Below are positions 35,327 to 47,198 of a stretch of 64,000 bases of DNA, piece after piece. The translations under genes and the position numbers were made by a program. How positions within the stretch are numbered: the first letter of the stretch is position 1; each line of letters starts with the position of its first letter. Source of the DNA: Cryptomeria japonica. Taxonomy: Eukaryota > Streptophyta > Pinopsida > Cupressales > Cupressaceae. The notes under the pieces are model-generated. The model did no database searches. It saw only the letters and a list, made by a program, of their open reading frames with translations, and was not told where the DNA came from. The stretch lies in assembly GCF_030272615.1 (NCBI RefSeq), contig NC_081406.1, forward strand, positions 261,195,386-261,259,385. Reading direction: 5' to 3'.

Positions 35327-36430
35327 TGTGTGTGTGAAAAGTGGACCTGTATCTGTATCTGCAATACACAACACTTCAATTAAGTCATTACATGCATGGT
35401 TAGACAGATATAAACATGAATAATTAAACCATAACAAATCAACCCATTGCCTTCTAAAAGATGTGAGTATAAGATTGCTCTCAGATTTGTATAAGAAATC
35501 CAGTGACTAGACAACACCAAGACGAAGGATTTTAATCTATATGAGCATGATATTAATGCTAGATGGATGCAAGATTAATCTAACAAGATTTAAGCAATAA
35601 ATGAGATAAATGATCTAAATATGTATGCAATATTCTCAATGAACCTAGAGCAAAATCAACATAATAACAATATATTTTTCAGGATTTTTTTTGAATGAGA
35701 GATGAGAGCCTGAATTTATAGAAAATTCAGAAAGAAACCAACAGCTGAGATCAAATGATGATGAGCGGTCAAGATTTTCCAAGAGGAAGCACAATCGAGG
35801 TGAATTGATGTGATTGGATGCTTTTCTCAGTTTTAAAGGAAATTGAACTAAAATTAAGATAAAATCAGAAAAACTGATTTATTCTCTATTTCATTCAATT
35901 TTAATATTTAATTGTTTTAATTGTTTTCTTTGAGATTATTCATCAATTTTTAATTTGTTTTTTTTTCAAGATTATCTCCAATTGATTTCTTTTCTCAAAT
36001 TTTAATTCTTTTTTGGTCAATTAATTCCTTTTTTGATTTATTTCCATTTTTGAAGATTTGTGCTCATAATTTCCAATTCCTCTTTCTTGATTTGTTTCCT
36101 TTTTTGAAGATTTGTGGCAAATTGATTGATTTAATTAAATTAATTCCTCTTTTTCATGATTTAATGGCAAATTGATTTATTTAATTAAATATGCAAAAGA
36201 TATTTAATTAAAATAAATAAGATAATTGTTTAAAATGATTTATTTGAAATGAATGAATGAATTACATAAATATTTAATTAATTTTGATTGATTAATTTAA
36301 CATGTGACATTTGATAATTAAAGGATTAATTGTGTGCTCAAGATTTATTTAATTGCCTTTGGTTAGGACCTTGGTGATGTTGTCGAGATTAGGGGCCCAT
36401 GGTTTAGATGACCATTTTGAGGGTATTACA
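35327..36430 (-). repeat. 3' LTR of the 13 kb element
   Basis: 1104 bases; on the plus strand starts with (TG)5AAAAGTGGA and ends GGGTATTACA. Near-identical to 47199-48302. A possible TATA box (CTATAAATTC on the minus strand) lies near 35711-35721. The AATTAATT-rich half is close to homopolymeric A/T. Confidence 0.95.
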
Positions 36431-36443
36431 TTTTCCCCTCTTT
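36431..36443 (-). other. Polypurine tract of the 13 kb element
   Basis: AAAGAGGGGAAAA on the minus strand, immediately before the TGTAATACCC start of the 3' LTR. Confidence 0.85.
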
Positions 36444-36479
36444 GAATTAATGTACAAGCAGCGTGTTGGTTCAAAGAAA

Positions 36480-37000
36480 ATTTGATGTCTAGGAGATACC
36501 CGTTTTGAACTTGATTGATCACAAACTAGATGAAAAGTGAGGTGTTTAGCTTGATTCGAAGCGACGAAGCTGAATGAAGTCTGATTAAAGCGATACCGAT
36601 CCCGAACTTGATTGAACTAGGAACAATAGAAAACAAAGATACCAAACTTGAACTTGATTGATCAAGAAGCATATCTTACTGATCTAGAACTTGATTGAAC
36701 TTGGATACAACGAGTGATGATAAAAACTGATCTTGAACTTGATTGATCAAGATACGATGAAGATAAACTGTCCAGCTTGATCCAAAGCGACGAATATTGA
36801 ACACCTGCTTAGATTGAGCGTGATCGAAGATACTCTTTAAACCCTTGATTGAGTTTAAACAAATAATCAACTTGATAAAAAGTGATGAAACTGATTACCG
36901 TTAAGAGATTGATTCGGATGAAGACAAATATCAGCTTGATATGAAGCGATGAAACTGATATGCCCCTAGCGATGAGGTCTTGTTTGATTTTCTTTAGTTG
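36480..37000. repeat. Degenerate tandem repeat with GAACTTGATTGATCAAG
   Basis: GAACTTGATTGATCAAGA and AGCTTGAT(C/A)(C/T)(A/G)AAGCGA(C/T)GAA words alternate with a period of roughly 60-75 bases. CTTGATTGATCAAG is itself nearly palindromic. Noncoding. Confidence 0.65.
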
Positions 37001-38136
37001 AAAAAGATGTTTTGCTCAACTTTCAATGAAGATTTGAAAATTTTCTTGACATTGAAGAATGTGAGGTGATAAGGTCACGAGTATGCCCCCTCGGGAGTGA
37101 AATCAAAAAATAGGGAGGGTACATGATTATAGGCATTTTTTAGCGATGGATAGTTGTTTTGAGCACAAATTGATTCAAAGGAATTTTTTAAAATTTTGCA
37201 TTATGAGAAAAGTGAGCGCAAAGTTGATTTGTAGAAATTAGATTGAGATTCAGTGTTGATTCACGAGAAATTGAGTGCAATTAGAAGAAAGAATAAGCTT
37301 TGATGAAAAGAGCGCTAAGTGGTCCAAATTCTAAAATTGACTAGCAAAATGATCTCAAATTTTGATTTCGAACTCGAAAATGGACTCAGGACAGCCTAAT
37401 TAGCTAAGGGTACAATTTTCATGTCCATCGGAGCAAGTTGAAAAATTAGGTTTTTGGCTATATATGGGACAAAAGTGTCATTTTCAATTCATTTTAACCC
37501 TCCAAGTTTGAAAATTCAAAAAGCCTTCTGCGAAGAAAAATGGCGGTCCCTACTCGTCAGCATTGATTCGAGCATCAAAGGAGACATAATCAATCCCGAA
37601 ACTATGAGCCAATGGCAAGTGATCGATCTTAAGCCTGTTTGTGTTTTCAATTTTGAATTTTTTTCTTCATTTTTCAAGTTTTCCGCATGTGTGGGGTCGA
37701 GTTTCACATTTTATTGTGTGAGACAGGATCCTGTCTTGTACGAGTAACTAGTAAAATTTCTTTTGTCATTTAGGGTCATTATAATTATCATTTGGGATGC
37801 ACCCTCGTATCATACGATAGGTCTGTTAAAAGACCATTTTGTCATGCGAAAGACAATAGTTTATCGTTTGAGTTTGTTTTGTCGTGCTAGAGCTATTCTT
37901 GGCTCGTACAAGATTATGCTTTTCTGTGTTTTGTCGTTCGAGAGATAGTGAGCATTTTTGAAGGTCTAAACGTGAAATTTTGATTTTGCATTTGACTTAG
38001 TTGGATTTGCATGATGTTTTACTTCTCTTGTAGGCTCATGTGGAATGTTTTCTGATGCTACGTTATTGGATTTTTTTCAGGTTTGATTACCTCTTGTGCT
38101 GTTTAGATGCGTTTATCCTCCTACTATGGCATTAGT
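37001..38136 (+). other. Region upstream of the PMD gene
   Basis: Mostly noncoding. A 97-codon frame at 37454-37747 has no recognised domain. Scattered GTACGAG/TCATACGATAG words (37735-37950) resemble the TCGTACGA motifs in the leader at 45480-47110. It may hold the promoter and untranslated leader of the plus-strand PMD gene. Confidence 0.35.
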
Positions 38137-39899
38137 TTGACATTTATTTGAGGTTGAGCAGGCTCATATTGATTTGTGCGGCTTGACTCATCTATTGAGA
38201 TTACCTAATATCCGTGTGAATCACAAAATGCTCACGGTATTGGTTGAGCGTTTTCATTCAGAGCATAACACATTTCATCTGCCGGTGAGGGAGTTGACTA
38301 TCACTCTTGAGGATGTATATAGGATCCTCCGTATCCGTTTTGCTGGGGATAAGGTGGATTATGATGCAAGGCACCTTCCAGGATTACAGGCAGTGAGGCA
38401 AGTCTTCAGCGATCCTGACATTTTGACTCGTTCCATTAGTTGGGACATACTGATGAGTAGGTACAACGAGGAGTATCCTTTGGCATGTGTTCTAGCAGGG
38501 TTCATAGGCTGTTTTCTGATGCCAGACAAAGGGCAATAGGGCTTCTTGTGTGGATGGGGTTGGATGCTAGAGAGATTATAGAGACCCCTCAGAGACTTGG
38601 CTGGGGTTCATGTTTATTGGCCCACATGTATCGAGAGATGCATGAGATCATGTATAGAGATGGGTGGATCATGGCTGCTGGTGTATATATTTTGTAGGTA
38701 TGGGCTTGGGAGCACCTTCCCATTTTTTGGCCCATAGTAGATGATAGTAGAGAGCCTAGGCAACTGATTATATACATGTATGCCAGATACATTACACAGC
38801 CCCATCTGGGCAAGACACATTTTTGGAGACGGCAGCTAGATGACCTGATAGTCATTGTATGGAGACCGTATAGAGGCTTGGAGCCGTGGGATGACTAGCG
38901 GATGGTTCGTAGGGACTTTTTTATTACGCACCTGCTTATCATGAGATCATAGACCATTATGGAGTGATTCATCTTTTCTCGAGTGATGAGGCAGTATGGT
39001 CGGCCTCAGGGGATCTCATAGGAGTGCACAGCTTATGCACGTTACACAGATGAGGATATACAGGGATGGTATCCATGATGTCCTATGCTTTGGCGATGCA
39101 GGAGCTGACTGGTTTACATCGCCTGAGGTGGGATTATATGGATGATGTGGTAGATACGGGTGTATTGCCCCAATATAGAGATTGGTTTCAGCAGCATCCA
39201 TTCCCTCGATTCACAGATCTAGCAGAGCAGGCTCCTCATATTGAGGATGATGTTCCCGCACTGGCACAGGGACATGGATAGGGCCATAGGCAGGGACAAG
39301 CACAAAGATTTGAGGCTCCATGATGAAATGGTGGTGATCCTGGTGCTAGCAGTAGCAGGGTGCCATCTGATGTTAGACAACAGAGGGGTGAGGGCGGATC
39401 CCTAGGGCATGTAGGAGTGAGATTGGGTGGGACTGAGGAGGAGCGAGTAGCTTCGAGATAGGTCCGACAATGACGGGATGAGCAGGGTGGAGCCACAGGT
39501 GGAGATGGGGGTGGAGAACCTGCGAGAGAGTAGGGGACTAATGCAGGGCGGTCGATGAGAACACATCTTGTAGAGCTGTAGTCATAGTTGACAGTGGCTC
39601 AGACTCAGCTGGCGAAGCGAGACCGACAACTTGCCGAGGTGAGGGCTGATCGCCAGATCACATCATTGAGGGCAGAGTTGAGAGCAGAGATAGAGGCTTT
39701 ACGACAGGAGGTCCTTCTCTAGAGTAGTAGGGCAGCCTACTATGTGGCAACATATAGTGTCACAGTTCCTGTTGCGTAGCAGGTGATACCCTACTCGCAG
39801 TATATGGCACGATCAAAGGGAGGTCGGGCACCTCGTTAGGATCCCGGGCATCGGGCTCCTCCTCCTCCACCAGGCGATGAAGGAGAGGGTTCTAGCTAG
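38137..39899 (+). pseudogene. Plant mobile domain (PMD, aminotransferase-like) gene, decayed
   Basis: The plus-strand frame opens after a stop at 38136 and reads LTHLLRLPNIRVNHKMLTVL, RFHSEHNTFHLPVRELTITL, EDVYRILRIRFAGDKV, then shifts frame near 38520 to GLLVWMGLDAREIIE, WGSCLLAHMYREMHEIMYRD, a TAG in place of Gln, VWAWEHLPIFWPIVDD, YARYITQPHLGKTHFWRRQL and VWRPYRGLEPWDD. The tail (39066-39281; RDWFQQHPFPRFTDLAEQAP) and a coiled-coil, Pro-rich end to 39899 follow with further breaks. PMD proteins occur in plant transposons and retroelements and as domesticated heterochromatin factors (MAIL1/MAIN family). It lies antisense to its host element, near that element's 3' end. Confidence 0.88.
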
Positions 39900-41399
39900 A
39901 TTATTTCTTTTTGTAGCTCGGATATTTTTTTGTAGACACACCCATTTTTTGTGGCCTATACGATTCTTGCTCCGATGGGAGTTTGTATATGTCATTTTGA
40001 CATCATTTTGTACCTTTAGACGTGACATGATATATATACGAGATCTGATTTGACTTCATCATACTTGTGTTGATTTGCTTATGAGATGTCTTTTATATGC
40101 TTTATTCTATATGTAAGCATTTCTTTTCAGCATGAATGTATGAATGCAAATGGAATATGAATGTCTATTTTTCTTTCTTTTCATATGCAAATAAATGAAT
40201 GAGAATGAGTAACTAGAATGAGTAATGCAATTTTTCTTTTCATTTTTCTATGCAATAAGATGAATGCAAATGAGTAATAATGAAATGTATGAATCTATAT
40301 AAGATGCTTATGTATGCAGCTAACATCTCAAAACACAAGTACTCGATTGGAGAATTGATGAAAAGAGACCACTTAGTGAAGAAATGATGATGCTTCCAAC
40401 TCTCATTCAGAACATATAGAGATTAGTGTTACCATACCAAAATCATGCTAAATTGATGAGATGCATAATGAAATGCCAGAGGAGATGCAAAACTCAATGC
40501 AACCTAAACCTAGTCACTGGATTTTGAAAAGCTTAATTTTCATCATTGAGCGTTTTACAAACATAGTAGGCAGATTAGAGTTCCTTTCTTTTCATGTACA
40601 ATATTAATTATCTTTTCCGCAAGTACCCTTTTTTTTTTGCTCATATCCTTGGACAAATTACGCATGGACCTGGACTGCACAATAAAGAAATTCCCTCAAA
40701 CCAGATAAATAAATGATATGGAACCTCCCTGTAGCATTCAAATAAGCAGAGTCAAGGTATGTGAGGTGATTTCACCTTGATGTGAAGGCTCTTATCATAG
40801 ACACCCAGCTAATTTAGATGTTTCCAGATCATTGGAATCATTCCTACAAGCAGAAAACAAGAAAATATTATGCCTCCAATCTTTGCTCCTCTTAGTCAAG
40901 ATAGACTTCCTCGAGTTACTCAGAGGGATAATAATCGAAAACTGATAAAAGACAGCACACAAAGAAAATTTTCGTGCATAGCTCAAACTTTTTTAGTGAT
41001 TGTTTTCCGATATGTTGTTTTGCTTGTTAACTCAGTGATAACACTCTTCAGTAGTCAGGAGACAGGTAACTTACTCAGAGTGGACGACCAGGTTTCACTG
41101 ACGTAAGGTTGACTTGGTTGATACTTCTTAGGACATGTAATGTGCTCTTGTCGATTAACCTAAGACTAGGACAATTATCGGTTTCAAGCCATGAGGGTTC
41201 CAACGAACTAGGATGTCACGAAAGTGACCAAAAGATATGTACAAGCGAAAGCAAAGATGCATGAAAGTGGGAATGCCAACGTTTCGTTGATAGATGGAGC
41301 GCTAGAGTACAAGAGGTGCCTGTTTGCTAGGTTTTCACTTGCTTCGCAGAGATGTATATATTTTTTTACCAAGGTGCTTGTTTACTAGGTTTTCACTAG
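39900..41399. other. Noncoding interior of the 13 kb element
   Basis: Includes an AATGAATGAGAATGAG-like simple stretch (40130-40300). Frames are short and unrecognised. Confidence 0.45.
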
Positions 41400-42000
41400 G
41401 GCATTTTCTCTCTTTTTTCCTTTTTTTTTTCTTCTGTTTTTCTTTTTCTTTTTCTTCTTTTTTTGAATTTCTTTAGGACTTTTTCGGATTTTTAGGATTT
41501 TTTAGGACTTTTTTTGATTTTTAGGATTTTTTCAGGACTTTTTTTTATTTTTAGGATTTTTTAATGTTAAAATTGAATGAAATAGAGAATAAATAATCTC
41601 AAAGAAAGCAATTAAAACAATTAAATATTAAAATTGAATAAAATAGAGAATAAATTAGTTTTTCTGATTTTATCTTAATTTTAGTTCAATTTCCTTTAAA
41701 ACTGAGAAAAGCATCCAATCACATCAATTCACTTGGATTGTGCTTCATCTTGGAAAATATTGACTACTCATCATCATTTGATCTCAGCCACTGGTTTCTT
41801 TCTGAATTTTCTATAAATTTAGGCTTTCATCTCTCATTCAAAAAAAATCCTAGAAAATATATTGTTATTATGCTGATTTTGCTCTAGGTTCATTGAGAAT
41901 ATTGCATTTTATGATTTTTATGATTTCTTCAGGACTTTTTCTTATTTTTAGGATTTTTTAATTTTTTCCCCTAGTGTCTAGCAAGGCAAAAGGGATTTTG
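41400..42000. repeat. T-rich TTTTTAGGATTTTTTAGGAC repeats around an inverted LTR fragment
   Basis: TTTTTAGGATTTTTTAGGAC-type units occur on both sides. Between them, 41574-41913 is the reverse complement of the element's own LTR (35628-35953 and 47500-47825), recognisable from AATTGAATGAAATAGAGAAT, TTAGTTCAATTTCCTTTAAA and GCTCTAGGTTCATTGAGAAT. An extra partial copy of the first 45 bases makes a small tandem duplication at its left edge. Confidence 0.9.
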
Positions 42001-42815
42001 AGCGAGTGAATGGATAAGTGAATGATGGTGGATGCTTTCAAGGACTATCTCACAACGTTAATCCAAGCATAGGGTCTAGATATAGCAATGTAAAGCAAGG
42101 ATTTTAGCGATGTAAAGCAAGGATTTTAGTAATGTAAAGAAAGGATATAGCTTAACGAAGCCATATGCTCCAAAGAAGTGGCCATGTCAAGAGGTTTGTG
42201 GAAAGCATGTTTTTTACATTTTGTCCATAGTGTTGATCAAGATCAAGGGATAGATTTGGATAGGAGGCAGATATGATAAGCAAGATCAAAAGGGAGTAAT
42301 GAAGGATGTAAGTGAGCAATGGAGAGGAGCTAAAGGGTCTAGGTCAAGTGTAATAGATAGGACACATGAAGCCTGCAAAAATCCTTAACCTTGTCAAGAT
42401 CAAAGGTGGAAAAGGGATATGAATGTAGATAGAACGAATGAGGGATAATGGAGGATGAAGGATAATGGAGGAAGAAGGATAATAGATGGATGTACATGGA
42501 TGAAACTTGCCCCTAGTGTAAAGTGCAAAAGGATAATGGATTATGCATGACACCTGTTTGACAGGTTTTCATCATGGTACTTGTCCAAGGCGCCACAAGA
42601 AGTGGTTTTCACACAAGGACAAATTTATTTCTCTTTAGTTTTTAATTTTTTTTTTTTTTTGAAAGATATTGGAGGCATGATAGGGGATGGAAGAAGGACC
42701 CCAATGTCTCATTGCTTTGGATGGTACCCTTAGAATATGAGTTGCAATAGACCATGGCTATGAAGGTATGCTCAAATATGTTGATAGGATAATGAAATGA
42801 AACTAGGCCAAGGAT
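42001..42815. other. Noncoding stretch after the gag-like frame
   Basis: Contains a triplicated AGCGATGTAAAGCAAGGATTT-like word near 42085-42135 (given here with slight variation between copies), GATAATGGAGGA repeats near 42430-42490, and an A/T-run. No gene recognised. Confidence 0.4.
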
Positions 42816-45110
42816 TTATGCAAAGGATTGGATAAGAGGGATGGAAGGGTGAAAAAGAGGTGTTGGATAATGGATGAGATGTTGGAAGAATTGTGTATAG
42901 ATAGATGAAAATGCTGGAAAGATCAACATTGGCACATGCCTTGAGGGATGGTGGACATGTGGAGGAGAAGTGGATCTCAGATTTTGAGATTTGGATGGAG
43001 GAAAGGTTACAGATTTTGGGGCATAAAAACTCAAAATGGACAAAGGAGGTGATGGAGGAATAGACTTGGAAGGTTTGGATGGAGGAACAACAATTTTGGA
43101 TGCCAATTTTGTTTTTTGTTTAGATTGTTGTGATTCAAGCAATTGCTTAGGGATCCACATGGTTTTTGATTTTTCATGCTTTTGTAGTTCCTTAGAGCGT
43201 ATTGCTTGTACAAGTGCCTTAGGAATCCATATAAATTTTAACTTTTCTTCTTTCTTTGTGGGCCTTTGTGGTGTTTTTAATTTTTCTTTTTCTTTTTGGA
43301 TCATATTTTGCTTTGTTTTGACATGTCGATTAGATGGGACATGTTGATCCTTGAATACATGTGGATTACTTGACTTCTGACTTTTATGCTTGGCATCCAA
43401 ATTGCTTGGAGAAGGAAAAGAATGTGTGGATGGATAGGAATGATATGGAGGTATTTTAGATGGATGGAAGGTACTCGAAGATGTGTGACTTTGTTGATCC
43501 CGCATAAGGGATGGAGGGATATAGGGACCTAGAATGGATGGAAGTGATGATGGGGAAAGTGTATATTTGGATTTAAATGGAGAAATGTAGGATTTATGAG
43601 GGATACCAACATTTTGAGAGTGAGAAACATAGCCATTATAATCAAGATTTTCTTTTATAGCAGGGGGTCCTAATATACCTTGTCCATGAATGTCTAACCC
43701 TTTTCTTTGATAATGCATGCTTTGAAAGATCTTTTTAACAAAGGGTTTCTTCTTACTTTTGATGCTAGAGGCAAGTCCATTTTGAGGTGGAGGTGGCTTG
43801 TAAGGAATGATAGGATCATGAGAGGGATTTATGGGCATGATGGAATCTTGAGGTGAACATGGAGGATTATGACAAGGAGATGAAGGGATACTTTGATCTT
43901 GACATGGAAGAGGACCATTGGATAGAGTAGGAAGGGTGTTTGACTCTTCATTTTGAATAGGACCATTTGAAAAGGTGGAAGAGGCATCATGATCTTGCTT
44001 AGGAAGTGGATTTGGAATGAGATTTGGAAGGATGCTTCGTGCTTGAGATGGAAGGGGGTCATCTTGGAAGAAATGGAAAGGTATAAGGGGATCATCATGG
44101 GATTCTAGGGAGGTGGGATATTTTTCAATCATTAGATGGGATTGAGGAGTTTTGGTGTCTTGATCTTGATTTATGATAGGACTTGTTTCTTTATTTTCTA
44201 GATTGTCCTCTTGACATGGAGCCATTTCTAAGGAAGAGGTAGTGTTTTTTATAGGTGTAGGGGATTCTTGGAAGATCTCCATATTTTGGTATGATGGGGA
44301 AGAATTTTGAGTGGGACTCTTTGGAGTGGGTATGTTTGGAATTGAAGTGTATGATGGCATAGGATCTGGGATTTTGAAATCTTTAGAGGAACTTGTATCA
44401 TTAACTTAGATTTCCATAGGAGATAGCCCTTGAAGGTAAACATGAGAAGTTTCATTGTTTGAAGGAGATGGTATGGATTGTTTCTGAGAAGTTTTAGGAG
44501 ATGAAGGGATCATGGAAGGGATGGAGGCCACATATGGAGCCTTGCTAGACATAGGTTCATGATTTTGACCATGCTTAGAAGTAGTTCCTTCTTTTTCTTT
44601 AGGTGAGTCATTAGGATCTTCAATTTCAATGACACCATCATCAAGGACATCTTGAATCTTATGTTTTAATTCCATACACATTGAAGTCTTATGTTTGTTA
44701 TGCCTATGATATACACAATAACTACTCAAAATTGCACATCCCCATGTGGTCTTTTTAGGCAATATGATAAGATTGTTCTTAAGAAGCTATTCCAAAGTTG
44801 ACCCAATAGATTGCCCCAAAGGTGTAAATTGTTTATCTAGGGAATAGATGTCTTTTTGTCTTGGTGAAGGTGTTTTGTGATCTTGTTTGAGATTTGGCTT
44901 TTGACCATCAATTATTTGTTGGTATTTGATTGTGAAATCATATAATTGTTTTAGCATTCCTTGAAGTTTCTCACTCTTGATATCATGCATTTGTTTTTCA
45001 AATGGAGTCATTGATTTATTTTGTTGGATTTCCATGTCATATATTTCTTTCTTGATATCTTGAAGTATTTGAGAAAAGGTAGCCATGGGAATTGGAGCTA
45101 AGGTATCCAT
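42816..45110 (-). pseudogene. Gag-like frame of the 13 kb element with two in-frame stops
   Basis: One minus-strand frame of 765 codons from ATG at 45110 to the stop at 42816, interrupted only at codon 108 (44787-44789) and codon 235 (44406-44408). The first 107 residues are helical and charged (MATFSQILQDIKKEIYDM onward), probably coiled coil. A zinc-knuckle-like segment CVYHRHNKHKTSMCMELKHK follows at about 131-150, equivalent to CHFHRQPGHDTEKCFALK in the element at 24.6-32.4 kb but lacking the Gly-His. The remaining 500 residues are low-complexity, rich in Pro, Ser and Lys, with two LKFIWIPKAL/SKTMWIPKQL repeats. I do not see a standard Gag capsid domain or protease. Next to the 5' LTR, the usual place of gag. 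Confidence 0.7.
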
Positions 45111-47177
45111 GAGATTCTTACTTTTTTAAAAAAAATTAGAAGAGCTTTTGGGTTGAATAGGCATTTACAACTGATAGGACAGAGAGCTAAATGTGTTGCA
45201 GAAGTCAAGATCAAATTGTAGCTAGTAGTTTGTTTAACGTAGTGATTGAGTGAAGTAACTAAGATTTGGTCTAGTTTTAGGAATGATCTATCATGTGTAA
45301 GTCGTTATCTAAGTTAACTTAGGTTTGATAAGATGTTGTTTGAACTAGCTTAAAGATGATCGACAAAATCGTGCAATGCAACGATAGGAATACACTATCA
45401 AGGTTGTTTATGCTTTGAATTATGATAACCAATTTTATGCTCGTTGTAGACTATTTTGGACAAGTTTGACTGTTCTAGACTGGCAAAATCAGAGACCCAT
45501 ATGACAAAATTTCTGAAACCGTATGACAATATAACAGGTTTAGGACGATGACAGTTCTATTTCATACAAGTTGCTGCCTAGTATCGTACGACAAATGGGT
45601 AGGTCCCGAACGACAAAAAATTTTGAGCAGTTATATTTCGTATGACACAAGATTTAACTTGAAATGATAGATTGCTGGGTTTTGTATGACAAAGAATTGA
45701 GCATTGTACGACAATATAGTAGACTCGTACGACATAGGATATGGTGCAGAATGACAATTTACCAGACTCGTACAACTGTTAACAGGACAAAGACAAAATT
45801 TTTGAGTTTTTCAATGGCTGGGTATGACAACTGAGTATGACCAATTCTGAGATGGATTGAGTTTTGACCAAGATAGACTAGTTTGTGACATGGATAGAGT
45901 TTTGATCACTGAGTTTGTTGATTTGTTTTCTCCAGTTTTAGTATTCCAGTTTTAGTTTGAGGGATGAAAACATAGAAAACATGCAGCATGAATAGTAACT
46001 CCAATCACACACCCAATAACTAATCAAAATACAACCACTGAGTCTCACACAATGGATTCTCAACGTTGTATTAGCTGACTCCAAATGCTAATGGGGGCAC
46101 GATATGACAAGTGTCTTGGGAGAGTTACTATCTCTCGTGCACAAAGATTATCAACCTTTCGGAGGTGAATTGGGTAGCTTCTAATTTTAATTGGATCTAG
46201 TAAGGGTTTCGTTCGGCGCGTCGAGGTATAAACTCAATTAAGAGGTCTCCCAGCCTTGAAAACCAAGGTTCAATATACCCGAAGGTACTGAGGAGAGCTA
46301 TTCTCGAGCATTGCCGTTGACTTGATTTTCATCAAATCACATTTATTTTATAGTGGGTTGGAGTACTTGGCGTTTAGTCGTTCCCACTTAGGTCGTTCCC
46401 CTCACACTGGCTATAACGGCTTTAAGAGTTTTTCAACCCCTCGGGAGGGCAGGCTTGCTAAAGATGTACAAATCTCAAACAAAGAAAAAGCCTCAAGGGT
46501 CTAGATTTCTGATTGTCTTAGAAAGACAAGAGCATACTCTCCTACCTCTCAGAATTTTCCAAAAAAACATAAAAGACAGATTTGTTCATTACCCAGATAG
46601 CAAGTTAGGTGCCTAAAAAAAAATTAAAGAATACATGATGTTTGATTGATTTCTCTTTAGGCAACCAGCAAAAATAATGCATCAGTAGTCATGTTGTTTT
46701 TATTCTTTGACAGGCATATGTTTGATTGATAAATTCTTTGACAAGAGTCTTGCAAGAAACTGGTCTGGCTGTGAAAATACTAGACAGACAAAAGATAATT
46801 CAGGGTTTAGCGTCAGCATAATCAAAATTTAATTCAAGAAAAAAAAACCCGAAAAAGTGAAAATTGCTTTTAATCTAATAGAGAACAGAATCGTATGACA
46901 ATTCTCATAAAATGGAACAACAGAAAACTTTTATCATACGAGTCAAAAATCAATAAAGAACGACAAAAAATAACATAAGTAGTATGTCGTACGAGTCCAT
47001 ATTATGATTAGTACGACAATTTACAAGATATAATATTGTGTCGTACGATAATTTGAAGGCTTTAATATAATGTCGTACGATGTAGTGAAACTGCTCGTAC
47101 GATATTTCACAGAAATTGTACGGATGAAACCTGCAGGATAAAAAGAATGATTTTGAGGCTGAAAAAGTAGTTTTCTA
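45111..47177 (-). other. 5' leader of the 13 kb element with repeated TCGTACGA motifs
   Basis: About 2 kb noncoding. Two clusters (45480-45800 and 46885-47110) hold about twenty GTACGACA, TCGTATGACA or TCATACGA words centred on the palindrome TCGTACGA. Between them, 46000-46500 is less repetitive. The 60-codon frame at 46322-46504 is unrecognised. Confidence 0.6.
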
Positions 47178-47198
47178 CCCCATGGTGGGTGCCAAAAA
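47178..47198 (-). other. Primer-binding site, tRNA-Lys type
   Basis: On the minus strand the LTR end is followed by TTTT and TGGCACCCACCATGGGG. The expected complement of a plant cytosolic tRNA-Lys (CUU) 3' end is TGGCGCCCACCGTGGGG, so 15 of 17 match and both differences are CG to CA, the signature of methylated-cytosine decay. The tRNA sequence is recalled, not looked up. Confidence 0.7.

Noticed and set aside
37454..37747. 97-codon ORF upstream of the PMD gene
   Set aside because: No recognised domain, no match to the PMD frame, and typical chance length for the local composition.
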